Below, piece after piece: positions 1 through 8,534 of a stretch of DNA of 64,000 bases. The notes under the pieces are model-generated. The model saw nothing but the letters and a program-made list of their open reading frames with translations, was not told the origin of the DNA and ran no database searches. Each line of letters begins with the position of its first letter. The first letter of the stretch is position 1. The position numbers were made by a program, and so were the translations under genes. The stretch is from Sabellastarte sp. h YS-2021 (lineage: Eukaryota > Annelida > Polychaeta > Sabellida > Sabellidae). Location of the stretch: positions 97,172,221 to 97,236,220 of the forward strand of contig OZ024931.1 in the NCBI GenBank assembly GCA_964017235.1. The letters are read 5' to 3'.

Positions 1-984
1 GAAGGTATTAAACTATTAAGTGACTTCAGTGGTAGGCTGACAAGAATGGATCTAAGGAGACTCCCGACTGGAAGCCCTTAGGAGCAGCAAAGGCCCTGAC
101 ATCATGAGCTTTTAACTTGATGTAAAGGGTGGGCCTCCTGGTCAGAGAGCTCATAACATAGGATCACAGTCTGCTTGATCCAAGAGGAGATAGAGGCAGG
201 TGAGGTGTCTTGTTGGACACTTTCCTAAAGGAGACAAAACCACTTCCTTATTCTGTCTGAGGCCCTGTCCAGATAGTAGCGCAATGCTCTAACCGGAAAG
301 AGGGACCTGTCAGACTTGAGGGACCTATCCAGAGTTTGGGCCAGGGCTGGTATAACCACTGGGGCCACACTGTCTGGACCCTCTTTGGCTAGCTGATTCT
401 TGAAACGAAAGCTGGGTGATGGATACAGGAACACCTGTGATCAAACAGATTGGTGTCTGATATTCCTGTTTTGCCAAGCATGAATCTCACTTCTGCACTT
501 GCCTGACCCAAGGGCCAAGAGGATAAAAGGTCTTGAAGGTCAGGTGCTTCAAGGAAGCCTCTAGGATTGGTTCAAAAGGAGCCTTAGCTAGCTGGTGTAA
601 AAAACCAGGGATAGGGTCCAGGAGGGGATCCCCCTCCTACCTTTGGGTTTGTCTCTATGGAAACTATCCAGGAGACGAGTGAGATTTTCGTCTTGGTGCT
701 GATGATGACAGGTAAAATAACTAGTTTATCAGCAATGGCTGACCTGTAACCATCAATGGTGCTGGGCTTAACTTCCTGTCCTCAAAAAGGCATATAAGGA
801 AGTCAGCAACCGACTTATGGGGGGTGCCCTGAAGTCCACCTGATTAGTGATGGACCGCTTCGCCTCACTGACTGATCTGAATGATCCTCTTTGAGGAGCC
901 TCAATCCTTGCTGCCACTGCCTCAGAGAATCCCTGTTTCTTTCTTTTTTTTCTTTTTTTTGATTGCTGTGGCTCTAGGAGCCAT
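1..984 (-). pseudogene. DIRS-type tyrosine recombinase remnant (3' end lies left of window)
   Basis: Degraded tyrosine recombinase (YR) of a DIRS retrotransposon, the enzyme that in living DIRS elements integrates circular DNA without target duplication. Read on the minus strand, the N-terminal core-binding region comes first (residue words GFSEAVAARIEAPQRGS and DFRAPP, about 930-800). The catalytic domain follows (YPSPSF, NQLAKEGPDSVAPVV, SLFPVRALRYYLD, 434-225). Next come WIKQTVILCYELSDQEA and a KAHDVRAFAA block that holds the His-x-x-Arg catalytic pair (His codon 114-116, Arg codon 105-107). A one-base frameshift lies just before that block (about 119-124) and an in-frame TGA follows at 26-28. 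The nucleophilic Tyr would lie left of the window; it is visible in the next copy. The start is taken at the ATG overlapping the end of RT/RNase H, as is usual for DIRS. Unit 1 alone has GGCTAGCTG near 389, which breaks an overlapping frame. Confidence 0.88.
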
Positions 985-2516
985 GTAAGCAGATTCAGAT
1001 TTGTCAGATTTCTGTGAGGGATCTGATTGAGGCCTATGTTAACAGGTTGGGCAGGTTAGGCAGACTCAGTGGAATCTGATTGGACATGGTCATTAGATCC
1101 CAAAACCAAGGCCTGTTGGGCCTCCCCGGAGCAATAAGAATGATTCTCTTGCATGGGGAGTCCTGTAACTTCTCCACCACTTGCCCAAGATGGCTTCTGG
1201 TGGGAAGGCATATGTGTCCAGATCCTCCCATGGCAGACTTAGTGCATCCACTGCTGTGGCCAGGGGATCCAGTACGGGTGACACAAACAGAGGCAACTTG
1301 TTGTTGAACCTCGTGGCAAATAGGTCTATTTTAGGCCGGTGCCACCGGCTGCATATTGTTTGGCAGACCTCCTGAAGGAGAGACCACTCTGTTTGGATGG
1401 TCTGGCCTAGCTTGGCTAGCTTGTCTGCTACCACATTAGCTGGCCTGGAAAGTGTCGGGCTTTGAGAGTTACTTGATTTCTGGTGCACCCAGTCAAGATT
1501 CTCCAAAGTAGAGCACACAGTGGGCCCAACCTCATCCCTCCTTCATTGTTTATGTATGACACCACTGTGGTGTCATCAGTAGCTACAAGTACTATCTTGT
1601 GTATGCAGAGGTCTTGGATCTCTTTTAAAGCTAGAAAGACTGCCTTGAGTTCTAGATCATTCATATGCAACTTGCTTTCCGGAAGGAACCAGGTGCCTCT
1701 TGCAGTGCATTCGTTTAAGTGAGGGCCCCACCCTTCTTTTCATGTGTCTGAAAAGATTTGTAGAGCATGTTTTACTGGGTGTAATGGTTAGCCTGTAAGG
1801 CCAATGTCCTCTTGCAGCCACCATTGTAAATGTGGGTGCAAGGACCTTGGTATTGTAATCACCTTTTCTAGTGACTCTGGTACCCTCCAGTTGCTTTTGA
1901 GATGCCACTGTATGGGTCTCATATGAGGTCGGCCTAGGTGAAACTGCTTTTCTGTGGCTGTTAGTAAACCCATCACAGACATGAACTGCTGGACCAGACA
2001 AGCCAGTAGTGACAGTATTTGTAGTAGGATGTCCTGAAGTTCTGCCAATGGTCCGGTGTCTGTCGGACCCGACCGGCCCTGAGGTCGGACTGGTAACCTA
2101 CAAAATCGAAGATCTGCTTTGGTTCCAGTTCCGACTTTTCCAAATTCACCAGCCAACCTAGTTCTTGGCATATTTTCAACAGATATTGAGTATGCTGGAG
2201 ACAAACGTGGTGGGATGCTTATATCCTTCTACATGGCCATCAGTTTCACCTTCTTGTCATTACAGTGAACTCCAAGACTGCTGCAGACAGACCGAAAAGC
2301 AGCTTTGAATAGGTATGTCCAACCCTGGACATGAAATCTCAGATATTTCCTGGACTGTTCCTGTACTGGTATATGGAAGTAGGTATCCTTGAAAAAACTA
2401 TAGAGGTAACCCACTCCCCTTGTTGGAGGGAGGTTAGTCTGATGGTTTCCAGTGTCTCCATTTTTTTATTTTATTTAAAGCTGATGTAATGTCTGTAACA
2501 GGTACAGGTTCCTGCG
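955..2516 (-). pseudogene. DIRS-type reverse transcriptase/RNase H remnant
   Basis: Minus-strand remnant of the DIRS polyprotein that copies element RNA into DNA. From its upstream side: PVTDI and ALNKI words (2510-2470); METLETIRLTSLQQGEW and FKDTYFHIPV...RKYLRF, the RT palm entry (2460-2330); LMAM at about 2229; then KICQELGWLVNLEKSEL and FDFVGYQ (2180-2090). The YxDD active-site segment expected between LMAM and KICQELGW is missing: only about ten bases separate the flanking blocks (2205-2213). RNase H follows with FSDT, LELKAVFLALKE and VATDDTTVVSYIN, which supply the three acidic residues, but an in-frame TGA sits right after SDT (1740-1742). The tail contains KIDLFATRFNNKLPLFVSPV and, after a frameshift near 1160-1210, IILIAPGRPNRPWFWDL. 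Several frames must be joined to read it, so it cannot encode an enzyme. Unit 1 has a private NDKKVKL where other units have NDKEVKL. Confidence 0.92.
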
Positions 2517-3357
2517 GTGATTGACATAGCAGCTTACGATGTTCAGGGTCCTTGTCGAGCCTGGTCTGGTCTGGAAAAGGGGGTGTGTGGCCCTCCTTCT
2601 AAATTGTACTACCTGGGGACCAGCTCCCAAGGCTTCCTAAGTTCCCAAAGGTGATTTAGTCTGGCCCCTTCAGGTAAGTTTAGTAGAACCTTTGGTAGAC
2701 TGATAAAAATTTACTGTCCCTCTGGACACTGGTCCGATGTGGTGACAGTGATACCAGTTAACAGTCCACTTGTTCTTGCTGTGGTCCAGCCCGGGTGGGG
2801 CTGACACAACTCTTGACATTACATAGACTCTTGACCCTAGACCAGCCGCCTGTAAGGTGGAGCATGTATACATTGTCATTTGTATGATGGCTGACCCTTG
2901 ACCGGACACAATGAAACAGGTCCGATTGTGAACCACATTTTCTCTTGCTGTTCAAAAAATCCATTTGATTTCTCTGTAACCAGCAATTTTGGCCACAGCA
3001 ATTTTATGTAGCCCTTAGTAACCAGTAAAACTGACAGGCTAGGCTGACCATTGAATTTAGTTACTTGTCTACTAACTAGGTAGCCCCCAAGTGGTCTGCC
3101 GGTCGGTTCCGGTCCTTTGAAACCAGTATGAAAAGGGCAAGACAGCAACTGCACCTGATAGTAGGTCAGTAGTCTCTGTAACCAGCTGGTGTGAACTAAA
3201 ACTGCTCAGTGAAAACTGTATAGCTAGAAACCGGCTGGTGAGCCCTGTAACCGGCTGAAGCAGTTTCTGTGTAGGAAAAAGCTTCTTGTCAGGGACTACT
3301 CATTATTAGGCCTATCATCAGTCTTAGGCCACTGAATAGGCTGCTGATGAGGAGTGG
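2517..3357. other. Unassigned stretch upstream of the DIRS RT, rich in GTAACCAG/CCGGT words
   Basis: No gene is recognised. By position this would be the Gag side of the minus-strand DIRS element, but no Gag-like protein can be read; the open frames (for example 2876-3154 minus) are short and anonymous. The stretch is dotted with GTAACCAG, CCGGCTG and CCGGTCGG words, the same vocabulary as the following 627-bp segment. Equivalent stretches are 13061-13901, 23689-24529, 34242-35082, 44870-45710 and 55423-56263. Confidence 0.6.
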
Positions 3358-3984
3358 TTAGTTTTTGAAATTTACCACTGGTACAGACTTCTCTGCTACA
3401 GGCATCAGTCGACCAGTCAACTCACGTTTACTGTAATAAAAAGGAAAGAACGCGACCAGTGAGGTCATCTCCCCGAAACTGGTCACGTGATTCACCGACC
3501 AGGTCACGAAGCTGATCGTCATCTCCAATCAGGCAATCACGTTGTCCCTCCGACCAGCAAGCTGGTCACGTGACACACCGACTAACAATTGTTTCTAAAT
3601 ATAGCTCACAAGGGCTTTCCCAGCAACTGTGAAACTACAAATAAGACGTGCGTTCAAACAAACATTGTAATTAATGGAGGAAACGTGCAGTAAACTGAAT
3701 TCAACACAAGATAGTTGTGTGTACGGTTACTTCAACAACTGGTTACAGTGTACCGACCGGCTACACAGCCTTATACAGTAGCTTTAACAACTGGTTACAG
3801 TGTACCGGCAGGGTACCAACTACACAGCCTTGTACAGTTTTGTCAACTGGTTACAGAGTGTACCGACCCGTTACCAGTGGCACAGCCTGCACTGAACAGC
3901 TCGCTTCATATTAGCCGGCTACAAGCCTTCTTGCCTTCCAACCAGCACGAAGAATCAGCATCCCAAAGGTCTCCTACCAGCTGA
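3358..3984 (-). other. 627-bp segment inverted only in unit 1
   Basis: This block is the reverse complement of 13902-14528 in unit 2 and of the same block in units 3-6, each exactly 627 bp. The bases outside both breakpoints are collinear with the other units. It carries three short tandem repeats, two CACGTG E-boxes and a GTCGCGTTCTTT word. In units 2-6 that word stands in direct orientation to a second copy next to the CRE, which suggests the unit 1 orientation is the derived one. No long inverted repeat is visible at the breakpoints. Confidence 0.93.
3731..3890 (+). repeat. Three ~52-56 bp tandem repeats with AACTGGTTACAG core
   Basis: The core word AACTGGTTACAG occurs at 3737, 3789 and 3845, each followed by GTACCG and a TACACAGCC-like word. 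The repeat produces short open frames in two phases that look protein-like but only echo the repeat. The same repeats lie on the opposite strand in units 2-6 (for example about 13996-14155 and 24624-24783). Confidence 0.8.
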
Positions 3985-4039
3985 CAACTGGAATCACAAT
4001 AGACGTGAGTGCAAAGAATGCACTTCCGACCTTCTTGTT

Positions 4040-4230
4040 CGGTGAATCATGTGATTAACTTCGTGATCTGGTCAGTGAAAACATGTGACCAGCTTCGTGA
4101 TTTGAGGAAGACACGCGATTGGTTGACTGGATATGACGTCAGAGGTCGCGTTCTTTGAGCTGGCCGGTCGGCTGATGCTTTAAAAGCAGAGGACCCTGGC
4201 CCAGTGTGCTCTGTAGATGAAAGTCCTGGC
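4040..4230 (+). promoter_or_regulatory. Promoter-like block: E-box remnants, perfect CRE, TATA-like box
   Basis: A perfect palindromic CRE (TGACGTCA) sits at 4134-4141, about 45 bp before a TATA-like TTTAAAAG at 4179-4186. Upstream are CATGTG words where other units have CACGTG E-boxes. The block is a diverged direct duplicate of part of the 627-bp segment: both hold CTTCGTGA, a CTGGTC word, an E-box, GTCGCGTTCTTT and CTGATGC. A third, weaker copy of the CTGATGC/CAGAGAAGTC part lies near 4400-4470. Promoter activity is inference. Confidence 0.45.
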
Positions 4231-4886
4231 CGGTCTGAAGTCGGTTCTTCTTCTCAGCCGGCTGTACACTCAAACCAATGTCCTGGCCATCCACTGCCCT
4301 TATTACCGACACAAGGACCAGGTCCACAAGGGTGGGACTGAGAGTGTGCTCTGAAGAAATCTGAAGAATTCATCTCATGCTTCTGATGAAAAAATACTCG
4401 AGCTAGGCTGGTGTCACTGATGCTTTACAGCAGAGAAGTCATACCAGTGCGCTCTGATGAAGAATGCACCTTTCCTGGGGAATTCCTTCTATATACAGTG
4501 CTCAAAACTACGTAGACTGAAGTTCCCGTGATTTCTATTTGTAGTCATAGAAATAACGTTTCTATGGCGACTGTAGCTGGAATGTTAAAGAAGGTACATT
4601 CAACACAAAAGACACGGCTAAAATACCTGTAAGTAGTAAATCCATAATTCATCAATATTATCAATCTGCCCCTTACAACACAGAGGTTGAATGGGAGGAA
4701 ACTAGAAAAATTGCTGCCTTCATATATATATATCGATTACTGCCCTATCATCAACAGCTAGGGATTGTTTCCAGCAGATTTCTTCACTAAAATATCCCCA
4801 AAATAAGGTTAAAATCTGTCATAAAGTACACTTTTCTTTGAAAGCTCTGGAGATGTTGAAAACACGTCTGCACAGTACACGTGCCA
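4231..4886. other. Unassigned stretch with a small hairpin and an AT dinucleotide run
   Basis: No gene seen. It contains the third degenerate CTGATGC repeat (about 4400-4470), a short hairpin at 4541-4576 (ATAGAAA, loop TAACG, TTTCTAT), and a short ATATATATAT run near 4724-4733 followed by CGAT. Equivalent stretches are about 14775-15430, 25403-26058, 35956-36611, 46584-47239 and 57137-57792. Confidence 0.6.
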
Positions 4887-5080
4887 AACGAAAAAGATGC
4901 TATGATGTCAGGTTGTCTGGACAGGAAGGAAGTACGAGGTGCCATCTGGGGAGTGCACAGTACTACGGACCGGCCAGCCGGTGGAAACACAGGACGTCTT
5001 TTTCTGACGTTTGGCGGGCCGGTGTGCGCCGACCGGTTAAGGATATTGTCCATTGGATAGGATGTATTAACGCAATAAAA
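4887..5080 (-). mobile_element. TE1 element, minus-orientation copy
   Basis: This ~190-bp block is the reverse complement of the core of the plus-strand TE1 copy at about 9775-9958, with only about eight differences apart from its end. Shared landmarks on the minus strand are ATCCAATGGACAATAT, a CCGGTCGGCGCA word, CAGAAAAAGACGTCCTG and CATAGCATCTTTTTCGTT. Its outer end reads TTTTATTGCGTTAATA, a word also found beside TE1-plus and TE2. A minus frame (4787-5053) and a plus frame (4838-5197) both stay open across it; neither matches a family I know. The translation is the same in units 1-5. Confidence 0.75.
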
Positions 5081-5279
5081 AATACACGTCCTACCATCTG
5101 TATTGATTCAGAAGTGATGTGCATTGAGGTTGGAGTCTGGGGGAATAGAAGGGGAGTGGCAATGTTTAATTTTCCAGAACTACATTCCTTGGTTTGAATC
5201 TGTGGGAAAAATTGGCAATGAACTTAATTTGAAAATATTTTACATCAAAATGTTCTGACAATAAATGAATTCATCAAGA

Positions 5280-5368
5280 GTTATGGCTTTTTACCTAGTG
5301 GTTAACAAGTCTGGCTTCTGTTTTATCATAGGCTGTTACCTCTTTGTGGGTTCCACTCCCACAAGTGG
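5280..5368 (+). mobile_element. tRNA-like SINE head
   Basis: It resembles the pol III promoter of tRNA-derived SINEs. An A-box-like TAGTGGTTAAC begins at 5296, and a B-box/T-arm follows in which GTGGG (5346-5350) pairs with CCCAC (5358-5362) around a TTCCACT loop. The anticodon arm is not convincing, so it is not a working tRNA gene. It lies about 270 bp upstream of a LINE 3' end, which could be its former partner or simply a neighbour. Confidence 0.55.
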
Positions 5369-5639
5369 CAATGCTGCATGCCTGTCTCAGTTATTATGAC
5401 CCTGGTTGTTGAACATGATGTCCATCTTTATCTTAAACTTTAACCAATTATCAAAACACATCAATACAACTTGTGAGCATTTTTTAAAAATTTTTTAAAT
5501 TTTTTCTCTCTTAAAAAATTCACTTCTAATGGAACTTCCAGCTTTTGTACAGGGCTTCCAACTTTCCAAGGTTACAAGCCCGACAGCCATTAACTTTTTT
5601 GCATGAGTTTCGAACACTCATTGTAACTCTCTGTTTAGA

Positions 5640-6080
5640 GGTTTGTCATGTTTCAATCAGCACAAATTGCAAAGTATTCAGAATACCCTTGCTCATATTG
5701 TTACAAATCATAGAAAGTATGCTCATGTTACACCCATTCCAAAGAAACTCCACTGGTTCCTCCTTTCCACTAATCAGTCTTTAAGTCAGTCAAACATTAG
5801 GGCCATAGTTTTGCCTTTGATGCTCCTGAGATCTGGGAGGAACTCCCTCATGATGTGCGCAGTGCAACATCAGTTGCCTCCTTCAGAAAGAAGCTCAAAA
5901 CTTACCTGTTTGCAAAAGCCTATCCCCCATAGCCTCCCCTGTCACCCCTGTGTCCCATTGGTATGACTTGGCTATGTCCTTCGATTTACGTTAACTGCCT
6001 TCCTTTATGTTCAGATGTGCCTTAGAGTCCATCAGTGAGGGAGATTAAGCGCTATAAAAGTCCACATTAGATTAGATTAG
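5640..6080 (+). mobile_element. LINE (non-LTR retrotransposon) 3' end with ATTAG tail
   Basis: Only the last part of a LINE reverse-transcriptase ORF and its 3' UTR remain, the usual result of 5' truncation. The frame opening near 5643 gives KLQSIQNTLAHIVTNHRKY then HVTPIPKKLHW, the block that follows the RT domain in CR1/L2/Jockey-like LINEs. A second frame gives APEIWEELPHDVRSATSVAS and FRKKLKTYLFAKAY and ends at a TAG near 5930, the typical C-terminus. The two parts are out of phase and the sequence normally between them is missing. The element ends in GCGCTATAAAAG and three ATTAG repeats (6066-6080). Unit 1 reads GGGAGGAA where other units read GGGATGAA. Confidence 0.85.
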
Positions 6081-6340
6081 CTATAACATAGTTAAATTGC
6101 AGACATGTACGTCATGGCCTAGCCGAGCAACAACTACTTTCAGGTTCTCACTGTTGAGTAAATCAGATGTAACTGGAAAACTATTGCATTTAGAGTATTC
6201 TGTTTAAATATGTTGTTCAGATACTTATGGGTCAGCCATAACATAGTGAAATTGTAGATCTGTAGCTCATGGCATAGCTGAGCAATAGCTACTTTTAGAT
6301 TTTCACTGTTCAGTTAATCAGTTGTAACTTGAAAACTACT
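6081..6340 (+). repeat. 155-bp period tandem duplication
   Basis: Two diverged copies, 6081-6185 and 6236-6340, share ATAACATAGT, TCATGGC, TAGC/CGAGCAA, TTCTCACTGTT/TTTCACTGTT and GTAACT.GAAAACTA. The first begins directly after the ATTAG tail of the LINE. No coding signal. Other units: 16625-16884, 27253-27512, 37806-38065, 48434-48693 and 58987-59246. Confidence 0.75.
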
Positions 6341-6341
6341 A

Positions 6342-6594
6342 CTGAATACCTAGCCTTGCTTAAGGCTCAAATTTGCATGATCTTTTCAAACAAGCACACA
6401 GATATTTGGTATTCATAAAGCACTCATACATGTTAAGAGATAGAACCTAATCAGACAGTTTCTCTTAGCTGTATGCTGCTATAAAAGTCAGTACATGTAT
6501 GAGTACATTATAGAAACTGAAACTCCATTATCGGAACTGGAAACTTTCCCTAACTGCAAAGAAACTTGAGCCTTCAGCAAGGCTACTGAATACC
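6342..6594. mobile_element. TE3: 235-bp TIR element with 9-bp target-site duplication
   Basis: The direct flanks CTGAATACC (6342-6350 and 6586-6594) enclose an element with 20-bp terminal inverted repeats (6351-6370 and 6566-6585, one mismatch). Each end also folds on itself: AGCCTT, four bases, AAGGCT. It has no internal ORF, so it is a non-autonomous MITE. A 9-bp duplication would fit a Mutator-like source, but that assignment is inference. Confidence 0.8.
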
Positions 6595-6710
6595 ATTTGC
6601 AGGCCACAACTTTTGTGTCCTTTTCTTCTGTCACTCTGAAACTCAAAACACACAGTCAGCTGACACAGAGCCCGTTCACAGGCACTGATTGCTTGTTCCT
6701 TCTTGCATAG

Positions 6711-7450
6711 GATACCCTTGTACTACCCTGTGAGTCAAAAATTTGCTTGAAATGGGTCTATCTCTTATGATTTCCCAGATATTTACATTTTTCATTTTCC
6801 ATTAAAATTCAACATGGCTGCCAAAAGTGGTGAAAAATTAAATTTTGATCTGATGCACAGGATACTCTTAAAATACCCTGTGGGTCAAAAATTTGCTTGA
6901 AATGGCTCTATCTCTACTGGTTACTGAGATTTTTGCAATTTTTTATTTTCAGCTAAAATCTAAGATGGCCTCCAAAAGTGGCGAAAATGAAATTTTCTTC
7001 TTTTGCAAAGGATAAATTCATACTACCCTGTGGGTCAAAAAATTCCTCGAAATGGCTCTATCCCTTATGCTTTATGAGATATTTACATTTTATTATTTTC
7101 TGCTAAAATCCAAGATGGCCGCCAAAAGTGGCCCAAATTAATATTGTTCTATTTTCAATAGGACACCCTTGAACTACCCTGCAGGTCAAAGATTCTCTCA
7201 AATTAGCTGCATCTCTTACAGTTTCCGAGATATTTACACTTTTTTATTTTCCACTAAAATCCAAGATGGTCTCCAAAAGTTGCGAAAATTGAAATTTTTA
7301 TCTGTTACACAGGATACCCTTGTACTACTCTATGGGTGAAAAATTCACACACAACTGCTCTATCTCTAACGGCTTCTGAGATATTTACAATTTTTTAGTT
7401 TTGGCAAAAATCCAAGATGCCTATCAAAAGGTGCAAAAATTGAATTCCAG
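6711..7450 (+). repeat. Five ~150-bp tandem monomers with AAGATGGC-like core
   Basis: Monomers start at the words GATACCCTT, GATACTCTT, GATAAATTC, GACACCCTT and GATACCCTT (6711, 6861, 7011, 7162, 7313), giving a period of 150-151 bp. Each holds a CTACCCTGTGGGTCAAA-like word, CTCTATCTCT, GAGATATTTAC and, near its end, AAAATCCAAGATGGCCGCC or a variant. The monomers are well diverged from one another, so this small array is older than the 10.6-kb array around it. There is no ORF. The following 7451-7694 is AT-rich and empty. Confidence 0.9.
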
Positions 7451-7694
7451 AAATTCCAGATGAAACACCAGTTCTACAAATAAGCAAAACCCATTTACCA
7501 TAATGTACTTACATTCAATTAATCTGCTCATTTAATCAAGAATATATTGCCATTTACATTACAAAATATATGAACATTGCAGAGATCTTCCTTTGTTTCT
7601 TTAGACTACCTATAAATTATAGCATACTTTTCTTTCAAACATTAATTATCTATTTACACGTAACAGATCAATCATTTTGTTTTTACACTCAAAA

Positions 7695-7975
7695 TTGAAA
7701 ATTTTAATTACTTAAATGTAGCCTTCACAAGCTACAAGCTTACCATGTGGAACTGAATGCTGATCTTGGAAGGCCGCTGGCATCCGGCCAACGTCCAAGA
7801 AAAATAGACATTTATAGTTGGCCGTATCCTCAGGTTGTACTCTCGTGGCACTCTTCTCAATTCTTCCTCCTTTTTTCATTGCAATGTTGACCCATACCCC
7901 TCAGTAATACACCGGGGAAGCAGGGTGGGACTCTCTTCAGTTCCACATGGTAATAGCTTACCATGTGGAACTGAA
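7695..7975. mobile_element. TE2: TIR element, right arm partly deleted (type A form)
   Basis: The left arm at 7695-7757 ends in TTACCATGTGGAACTGAA. On the right, only the inner 18 bases of the matching arm remain (7936-7953), followed by TAGC and an 18-base direct copy of the left-arm end (7958-7975). The result is an 18-bp perfect stem with a 4-base loop. Units 2 and 4 keep 61 more bases at the centre of this palindrome. A minor frame inside (from 7835) does not resemble a known protein. Confidence 0.8.
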
Positions 7976-8080
7976 TCCAACCATCTGGTGGAGGGATTAC
8001 AACTGAGACTGGAAGGAGTCAATTTAATCCCAACCATCTGGTGGAGGGATTACAACTGAGACTGGAAGAAGTCAATTTTT
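7976..8080 (+). repeat. 53-bp tandem duplication
   Basis: Two nearly identical 53-bp copies of CCAACCATCTGGTGGAGGGA and the following sequence to GAGTCAATTT, directly abutting the TE2 palindrome. Other units: 18581-18685, 29148-29252, 39762-39866, 50329-50433 and 60882-60986. Confidence 0.85.
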
Positions 8081-8534
8081 CTTGGATTTGAATTAATAAA
8101 TAGAATGAATGTTTTAGAAAATGCCAGTCTGAGTCCCATTTACAGTGCCCCGTCCCAGAGACTGAACCTGCAATAAGGCAAAAACCAGAAAGAATAAATG
8201 ACAGCACTAAAAACTGTCAGGATATTTGAATGGAGGAGAGAAGTGCAGCCTATGCTCACTTTGAGAAGTAAAAAGGCCCTAGGGCTTGAGAATCTTGTAA
8301 ATTTAAGCCACCCTATAATGAGATGAAACTTGTACTGGTTCATACAGAACATACATACTCCCTGTAAATGGGGAATAACAACCTTCTAGCCATCTAGCCT
8401 TGCCAGAGGCATTAATACATATAGTACAGACCCAACTGTTTGCATTATATTTATTCTTCATAATGTTCTCATATATTTATTAAGCTTAAGCTTAGGTAAC
8501 TGAGAAAGGCCTCTGATACAGGATTACCTATCAT
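8081..8534. other. AT-rich stretch, nothing recognised
   Basis: Short frames on the minus strand (8019-8207, 8140-8352) have no recognisable domain and span the 53-bp repeat. A doubled AAGCTTAAGCTTA word lies near 8482. Equivalent stretches: 18686-19139, 29253-29706, 39867-40320, 50434-50887 and 60987-61440. Confidence 0.6.

Noticed and set aside
1080-1722. Plus-strand open frames opposite the DIRS RT/RNase H (and the same in each unit)
   Set aside because: They are antisense shadows of the recognised minus-strand protein remnants, with no domain of their own.
3358-3984. A programmed DNA-inversion switch
   Set aside because: No inverted recombination sites or recombinase gene are visible at the breakpoints, and only one of six units is reversed; a one-off rearrangement is simpler.
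5280-5368. Functional tRNA gene
   Set aside because: The T-arm pairs well, but no acceptable anticodon stem or acceptor stem can be formed.
6066-6080. Telomere-like repeat (ATTAG words)
   Set aside because: There are only three words, they end a LINE 3' UTR, and they do not match the animal TTAGGG motif.
8019-8352. Short minus-strand frames with hydrophobic stretches
   Set aside because: They start or end inside the 53-bp duplication and AT-rich DNA, with no homology that I recognise.
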